DNA from: a virus
Strand: one strand, 5' to 3'
Length of the DNA stretch: 42,456 nucleotides
IMG/VR virus record: IMGVR_UViG_3300048672_001072
Location: 1-42,456 of that record
In this document: in pieces, positions 38,741-42,456 of the stretch
How positions within the stretch are numbered: position 1 is the first letter of the stretch
Layout: each line of letters starts with the position of its first letter
The notes under the pieces: model-generated
Seen by the model: only the letters and a program-made list of their open reading frames with translations
The model's database searches: none
Told to the model about the DNA's origin: nothing
Program-made: the position numbers and the translations under genes

Positions 38741-39306
38741 GATTTGATAACCTCCATAAACTTCATGATACTATTGATACGCTCAATTCCATAGATCTGT
38801 CTATTCCACGGTTGAGCTAGCATAAAACACTTGGTGGATGAATTCTCATCAACATCAATGCAATTCTCAATCCTATCGTCAATATAATAGTCCAGTTTCA
38901 AAGCTTTGGCACAGAGACCTTTTTCTGAAGATATAAGAACTGTCAAAGGTTGAGTACTAAATTTATCTAACCAAAGCTCTGTTTGAAGTTTTGCAGTTTT
39001 TCCAGGCCTAGAGGTAATGAAGTAAAAATCATTATTATATCTACTCAAAGCAGAAATAAAATTATAGGTATCTTTATATGGACTAAGGGTCAACCAGAAA
39101 GTTTTATCATTGGATATATCCTTCCAAACCCGCTTAATCTCCTCATTACTATATCCAAATGAATCTTGAGGATACTCCCAAGTTGTAATCATTGACTCAT
39201 TGAAGTTCGGCCCGAAGTTATCCTTCCTGGTGACTTCAATGATCTTATTGATATAACTCATGTTGAATGAGGCTAGAACTCCGTCAACGTCGATTCCTAC
39301 TACCAT
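38737..39306 (-). CDS. HAD-type 5'(3')-deoxyribonucleotidase
   Basis: A 189-residue HAD hydrolase. Motif I is GIDVDGVLASF (D6 nucleophile, D8 acid), motif II is FITSRPGK (near 97), and motif IV is YYIDDRIENC (near 140). This fits the NT5C-like cytosolic deoxyribonucleotidase family that removes phosphate from dNMPs. In a phage this tunes the nucleotide pool. It lies between the polymerase and the dATP/dGTP hydrolase, so the three probably work in one replication cassette. TGGAG stands before the ATG. Confidence 0.85.
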   Translation of the reverse strand: MVVGIDVDGVLASFNMSYINKIIEVTRKDNFGPNFNESMITTWEYPQDSFGYSNEEIKRVWKDISNDKTFWLTLSPYKDTYNFISALSRYNNDFYFITSRPGKTAKLQTELWLDKFSTQPLTVLISSEKGLCAKALKLDYYIDDRIENCIDVDENSSTKCFMLAQPWNRQIYGIERINSIMKFMEVIKS

Positions 39307-39395
39307 TTAGAACTCCATTTAAACCATAGGCATGGTGACAAATAAGTGAAATGATCTACATGTTTTCTATCTGGATGACAGCTTGGAATTTTCAA
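39300..39395 (-). CDS. 31-residue micro-protein with CHPDRKH motif
   Basis: A frame starts at TTG 39395, inside the stop codon of the polymerase gene (TCTTGA), with GGGGAG eight bases upstream. It reads MKIPSCHPDRKHVDHFTYLS, then PCLWFKWSSKW. The CHPDRKH...C...KW pattern resembles a short Cys/His motif, C-x-HPDRxHxAxGLCxxCY, seen in many small phage proteins, probably zinc-binding. Its stop overlaps the start of the nucleotidase gene. Confidence 0.5.
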   Translation of the reverse strand: MKIPSCHPDRKHVDHFTYLSPCLWFKWSSKW

Positions 39396-42193
39396 GACAT
39401 TTCTCCCCATCGAGGCCCGATTTTAGAATCCACATCAATAACTAAATGCTCACCAAGGTTGTAACTTTTAGGTAACATTAGTTCAGGAACAGGTCTAGTC
39501 ATTTCTTCTTTCATAATTGATTTTACAATATCAAGTAATCCTTTTGGTACATCACTTACAAGTGAGTCATGTACTTGAAGTCTTAGCCATTGTCCAGCCT
39601 CTTCAAATCGTTTAAAATAGAGTCTCAACATTGCTTCCTTAATTACCGCAGCTGCAGTAGATTGCGGCAAGAATGCCAAAACCTTATTAGAATCATTTCC
39701 AGGTTTTCTTTTCCATTTACCATTCTCTTTAGTAAAAGTAAAAACTTGTGAAAAACGATGAATATAATTAAATGGGTTTTTTAGATAACCATCTTTATCT
39801 GCTTGAAGCTGTGTAGATAGTTGCCACTTTTTAATGTATGGACAAACCTCAAAATAAATTCCTTGAAGTCTTTCAGCATCTTTTATTGTTGGGAAGGCAT
39901 CAGGTTCTGCAAGGTGCATCTTTTTAGGAGAACCACCATAACCACTTAAATGGGTTGTACGTTTTGAGCTATTATAAACATCTTGTACATGTTGATCCTT
40001 TGATTTTTTAATCTCACTAAAATAGGCTTTGAGATCAGCATCAGACCATTTTAAATCAGCTGGTCTACCCAACACATGCGATGCCAAAAATGAGTGAATA
40101 CCTAATTTAGCCAGCCTAATGTAATCAGCCGATCCCGCGAACCAACCTACTAGTACTGCCTCAATTGCACTAAAATCTAATTCTAGTAGTAGATTTCCTG
40201 GACTAGCAACAATCAAATTTCTAATAATGGTTTGCAGATCCTCCTGCTTTTTTGCTCTAGGAAGATTTTGCATATTAGGTTGCATTGATGCTAGGCGAAG
40301 CGTAGATGGGTTATGGCTATAAATACAATGAATCCGGCCATCTTTACCAACTGGCATACCGCCACGAATTCTACCAGCTTTCTGGGTTACACCTATATAT
40401 GTTCCAAGTAATTTACTATACTCGCGGTACGCTAAAATCTTCGGATAAAGTTTGTCGTTGGGATATTTCTTTATAAGTTTCTTGAGAGCATCTTCATCAA
40501 ATGTAACCTTTTTCTCTTTGTGGTTTAGAATGGCCTGTTGTTTCAAGGCTTTCTGGTAGTTTGATAGGCTTACTTTTGAGACCTTAAACTCTAAAGGCTT
40601 GGCCCACAAAAATAAGGTTCCTTTTGACTCGATAATCGTCGCATCTTCACATATGTTGTCGAATCCAAGTTTACGTTTCCTAGCTGATACGGGTTTGAAG
40701 TGTGCCTTTTTGGGATTCTCAATTCCACAGATTGAACACTTCTTGATAGTTCCTTCTTTCTCAATTTGCACCATCCCCTCAACATTTTTGGGAGTCTTTT
40801 TAAATATCTTAAACCTTCTAGCCTCTTGAGGAACCGAGGCTTCCATTGAAACCTCAACCTCATCAAGCAGTGTTGAGAGCTTAGTCTCAGCTTCAGCCCT
40901 CATTACCTCATCTCTTAAAACTCCCTTTCCGGACATATATCCAAGAACAGTATTAAGCTGTACAACATGCCTCTCAAAGACATGCCATTGATTATTTTTG
41001 ATGAGGTCAGCTTTAATTCCTTGGAAACACCTTAAAGTTATATCTGCGTCCATTGCATTATATCCAGCCGGATCGTTATCAGAAGTATACTTCCAAGCTG
41101 GAACGTCATGACAATAAAATGGTGCTACAAACCCTAGACCCTTTGGTAAAGCTGAATTAAGGACATGCCACATCAACATAACATCTAGCCTGTCCCCATT
41201 CACTGGGACCTTAGCTAGAATTCTTGGAAGATCGTATTGATCCGAGTTGAAACCCACTTTAGGAAAAGATGTTCCAAATAAATCTTCAAGGGAGGCCAGA
41301 TAATCACTGCGCCAAGGTACAGATATAGCGATACCAGGAAGATAGCTAAATGAGCATCGAAGAATAGTCCAACTCTCGTCATCATCATCTGCAACCTCAG
41401 ACTCATCTTTTCCTTGCTTATATGGAGTTTCGATATCAAACGATAAATGGTTTTCTTCTGGATGTTCCAAGGCATAACGTTTATAATCCGTAACCCATTG
41501 GGCGAACGTAGCAGGATCGGGATCTCGTAAATAAGTTGGTTGATGAAATTTAAGACCATTTTCAGCAATCTCAAGGGCTCTCTTGAAGCCAAATTGGAAT
41601 ATTGGTAGGAGATGACTATTGCCTCTCATTAAATATGAGGGATGATCAACTGCTACAACAAATGCCTGATACTTATCAGACCAAAATGGATAACATAAAT
41701 AATCATGTCTCATAATGAGGGACTTGTCATCAAGGCCCATCACTCTTTTGAATGCTGTTCTTCCCAGAGTGATAATAGTAAAATGCTTTCCACTCTCTTT
41801 ACAAGTCTGCTGCATTTCAGTGATAGTCGCGTCAAGAAATGGAGCACAATGACTAATAGCCTCTGCTTCATACGCCATCTTAACGAGTTTATTTTCGGGC
41901 GGGCGACAAGATAAGACATTATGAACTTTAAACCCTTCCCTTTCAATTCCAACCCTTGCTAGGTTTTGGAAGGTGTAATAACCAGCTTTACCTACTAAGG
42001 GCATCCCCTCATTAGCTTCATTTTCACCAGCTGCCTCAGCTACGATTAGGACACCATTCGCTCCAGTTCCAGAAGCTGGGACGAAGCCTTTACCGCCGCC
42101 CCATAGAGGACACGACTCACATACTTCCTTAGGTTTTGGCAGCATTATATTCTCTATCGAACGGTCCCGTTTGACTATTATGAAGGATTTCAT
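39392..42193 (-). CDS. UDG-like / 3'-5' exonuclease / DNA polymerase A fusion
   Basis: A 933-residue fusion. Residues 20-215 form a family-4-type uracil-DNA glycosylase domain: four cysteines for a [4Fe-4S] cluster (C25, C28, C96 in CRPP, C116), VAEAAGENE (51-59) and HPSYLMR (184-190). Residues 245-395 are a proofreading exonuclease: FDIE (D253, E255), FNSDQYD (315-321) and YNAMD (378-382). Residues 590-933 are a family A polymerase: motif A LDFSAIE (672-678), motif B with KRTTHLSGYGG, motif C LQVHDS (872-877; most relatives have HDE). A zinc-type insertion (C486, C489, C515) lies between. Phage SPO1 polymerase has a similar UDG-like N-terminus. It replicates the phage genome. Confidence 0.92.
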   Translation of the reverse strand: MKSFIIVKRDRSIENIMLPKPKEVCESCPLWGGGKGFVPASGTGANGVLIVAEAAGENEANEGMPLVGKAGYYTFQNLARVGIEREGFKVHNVLSCRPPENKLVKMAYEAEAISHCAPFLDATITEMQQTCKESGKHFTIITLGRTAFKRVMGLDDKSLIMRHDYLCYPFWSDKYQAFVVAVDHPSYLMRGNSHLLPIFQFGFKRALEIAENGLKFHQPTYLRDPDPATFAQWVTDYKRYALEHPEENHLSFDIETPYKQGKDESEVADDDDESWTILRCSFSYLPGIAISVPWRSDYLASLEDLFGTSFPKVGFNSDQYDLPRILAKVPVNGDRLDVMLMWHVLNSALPKGLGFVAPFYCHDVPAWKYTSDNDPAGYNAMDADITLRCFQGIKADLIKNNQWHVFERHVVQLNTVLGYMSGKGVLRDEVMRAEAETKLSTLLDEVEVSMEASVPQEARRFKIFKKTPKNVEGMVQIEKEGTIKKCSICGIENPKKAHFKPVSARKRKLGFDNICEDATIIESKGTLFLWAKPLEFKVSKVSLSNYQKALKQQAILNHKEKKVTFDEDALKKLIKKYPNDKLYPKILAYREYSKLLGTYIGVTQKAGRIRGGMPVGKDGRIHCIYSHNPSTLRLASMQPNMQNLPRAKKQEDLQTIIRNLIVASPGNLLLELDFSAIEAVLVGWFAGSADYIRLAKLGIHSFLASHVLGRPADLKWSDADLKAYFSEIKKSKDQHVQDVYNSSKRTTHLSGYGGSPKKMHLAEPDAFPTIKDAERLQGIYFEVCPYIKKWQLSTQLQADKDGYLKNPFNYIHRFSQVFTFTKENGKWKRKPGNDSNKVLAFLPQSTAAAVIKEAMLRLYFKRFEEAGQWLRLQVHDSLVSDVPKGLLDIVKSIMKEEMTRPVPELMLPKSYNLGEHLVIDVDSKIGPRWGEMS

Positions 42194-42198
42194 CTAAA

Positions 42199-42456
42199 TT
42201 AAGCATTCCAACTCCATACATCTGTTCCAGATGTAATATAAGGTGTATACAATAGGATCATAGTATCTTTAGGATAAAGGTCCTTAGCTCCTACGAACTG
42301 AACCCTACCGTTCATAAACAAGACATGACACTTGTTATGAACCCAATCCCGATACCAGTTAGAGCCAACTGAGGCCGGTAGGAGCATTGCCACCTGTGCT
42401 CCTAGCTTAGATTCCCAATAAGCCTTCTGAACCCAAGGTTCGATATCTGCATAGGG
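42199..42456 (-). CDS. dam: Phage Dam-type DNA adenine methylase, cut by the window edge
   Basis: The last 85 codons of a gene entering from the right edge. It begins PYADIEPWVQKAYWESKLGA and continues QVAMLLPASVGSNWYRDWVH, then CHVLFMNGRVQFVGAKD. This matches the second half of the phage Dam family: the catalytic (N/D)PPY motif followed by an alpha helix, a VxLLPAxxxxxWF strand and a GRxxF strand. Only PY of the catalytic motif is in the window. It would methylate adenine in phage DNA, probably against host restriction. It is six bases upstream of the polymerase gene. Confidence 0.78.
   Translation of the reverse strand, partial: PYADIEPWVQKAYWESKLGAQVAMLLPASVGSNWYRDWVHNKCHVLFMNGRVQFVGAKDLYPKDTMILLYTPYITSGTDVWSWNA

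Noticed and set aside
1-42456. Circular genome closed at the window ends
   Set aside because: Joining the end to the start breaks the methylase frame (GPY instead of a PPY motif) and adds a stop soon into the left-edge protein, so the ends are not directly contiguous.
1-42456. CRISPR array, rRNA, integrase or insertion sequence
   Set aside because: No regularly spaced repeats of suitable length, no rRNA signature, and no transposase or integrase motif was seen on either strand.

Overview
The window looks like most of a dsDNA tailed-phage genome, probably a virulent podovirus-like virus of a Gram-negative bacterium. This rests on gene content and order: terminase, portal, scaffold, capsid, adaptor, tail, fibre, a 981-residue putative ejection protein, holin and GH108 lysozyme. 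I see no tape-measure protein, tail sheath, integrase or repressor. The Gram-negative inference comes from the GH108-type endolysin, strong Shine-Dalgarno sites, signal peptides, sigma-54-like promoter elements and a YfhL-type ferredoxin. No host is proven.

Layout. Positions 1-3118 carry leftward small genes, mostly unrecognised: tiny zinc-ribbon proteins, one-helix membrane proteins and a pair of paralogues. One is cut by the left edge. Positions 3119-4638 hold no convincing gene but much structure: a run of sigma-54-like elements, an 18-bp palindrome, 10-bp tandem repeats, a cluster of TGTGTC/GACACA boxes and two tandem sigma-70 promoters, one with an operator-like inverted repeat in its spacer. 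From 4639 everything runs rightward to 37973: a membrane peptide, a bacterial-type 2[4Fe-4S] ferredoxin, the packaging and head module (5545-15486), neck and tail (15558-27814), internal or ejection proteins (27892-33269), lysis (33281-33977), and small accessory enzymes (histidine-phosphatase-like, metallophosphoesterase, secreted protease, endonuclease VII) ending at a strong terminator (37958-37986). From 37990 to the right edge genes run leftward again: a dATP/dGTP diphosphohydrolase-like protein, a HAD 5'-nucleotidase, a UDG-exonuclease-DNA polymerase A fusion and a truncated Dam-type adenine methylase.

The leftward block serves replication and nucleotide metabolism. The rightward block builds the particle and lyses the cell. 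The 3.1-4.6 kb region is the likely control centre. The two window ends do not join into an intact reading frame, so I treat the window as a linear piece of a larger sequence.

The most unusual items are: the sigma-54-like array; a tail gene apparently split by IPT/TIG domain cassettes with an in-frame TAA inside one domain, plus a decayed second copy of the same cassette; the ferredoxin gene, whose base composition differs from its surroundings; two secreted trypsin-like proteases; and three intron-less homing-type endonuclease genes among virion and accessory genes. Many genes shorter than 60 codons were found by reading the gaps and are listed.
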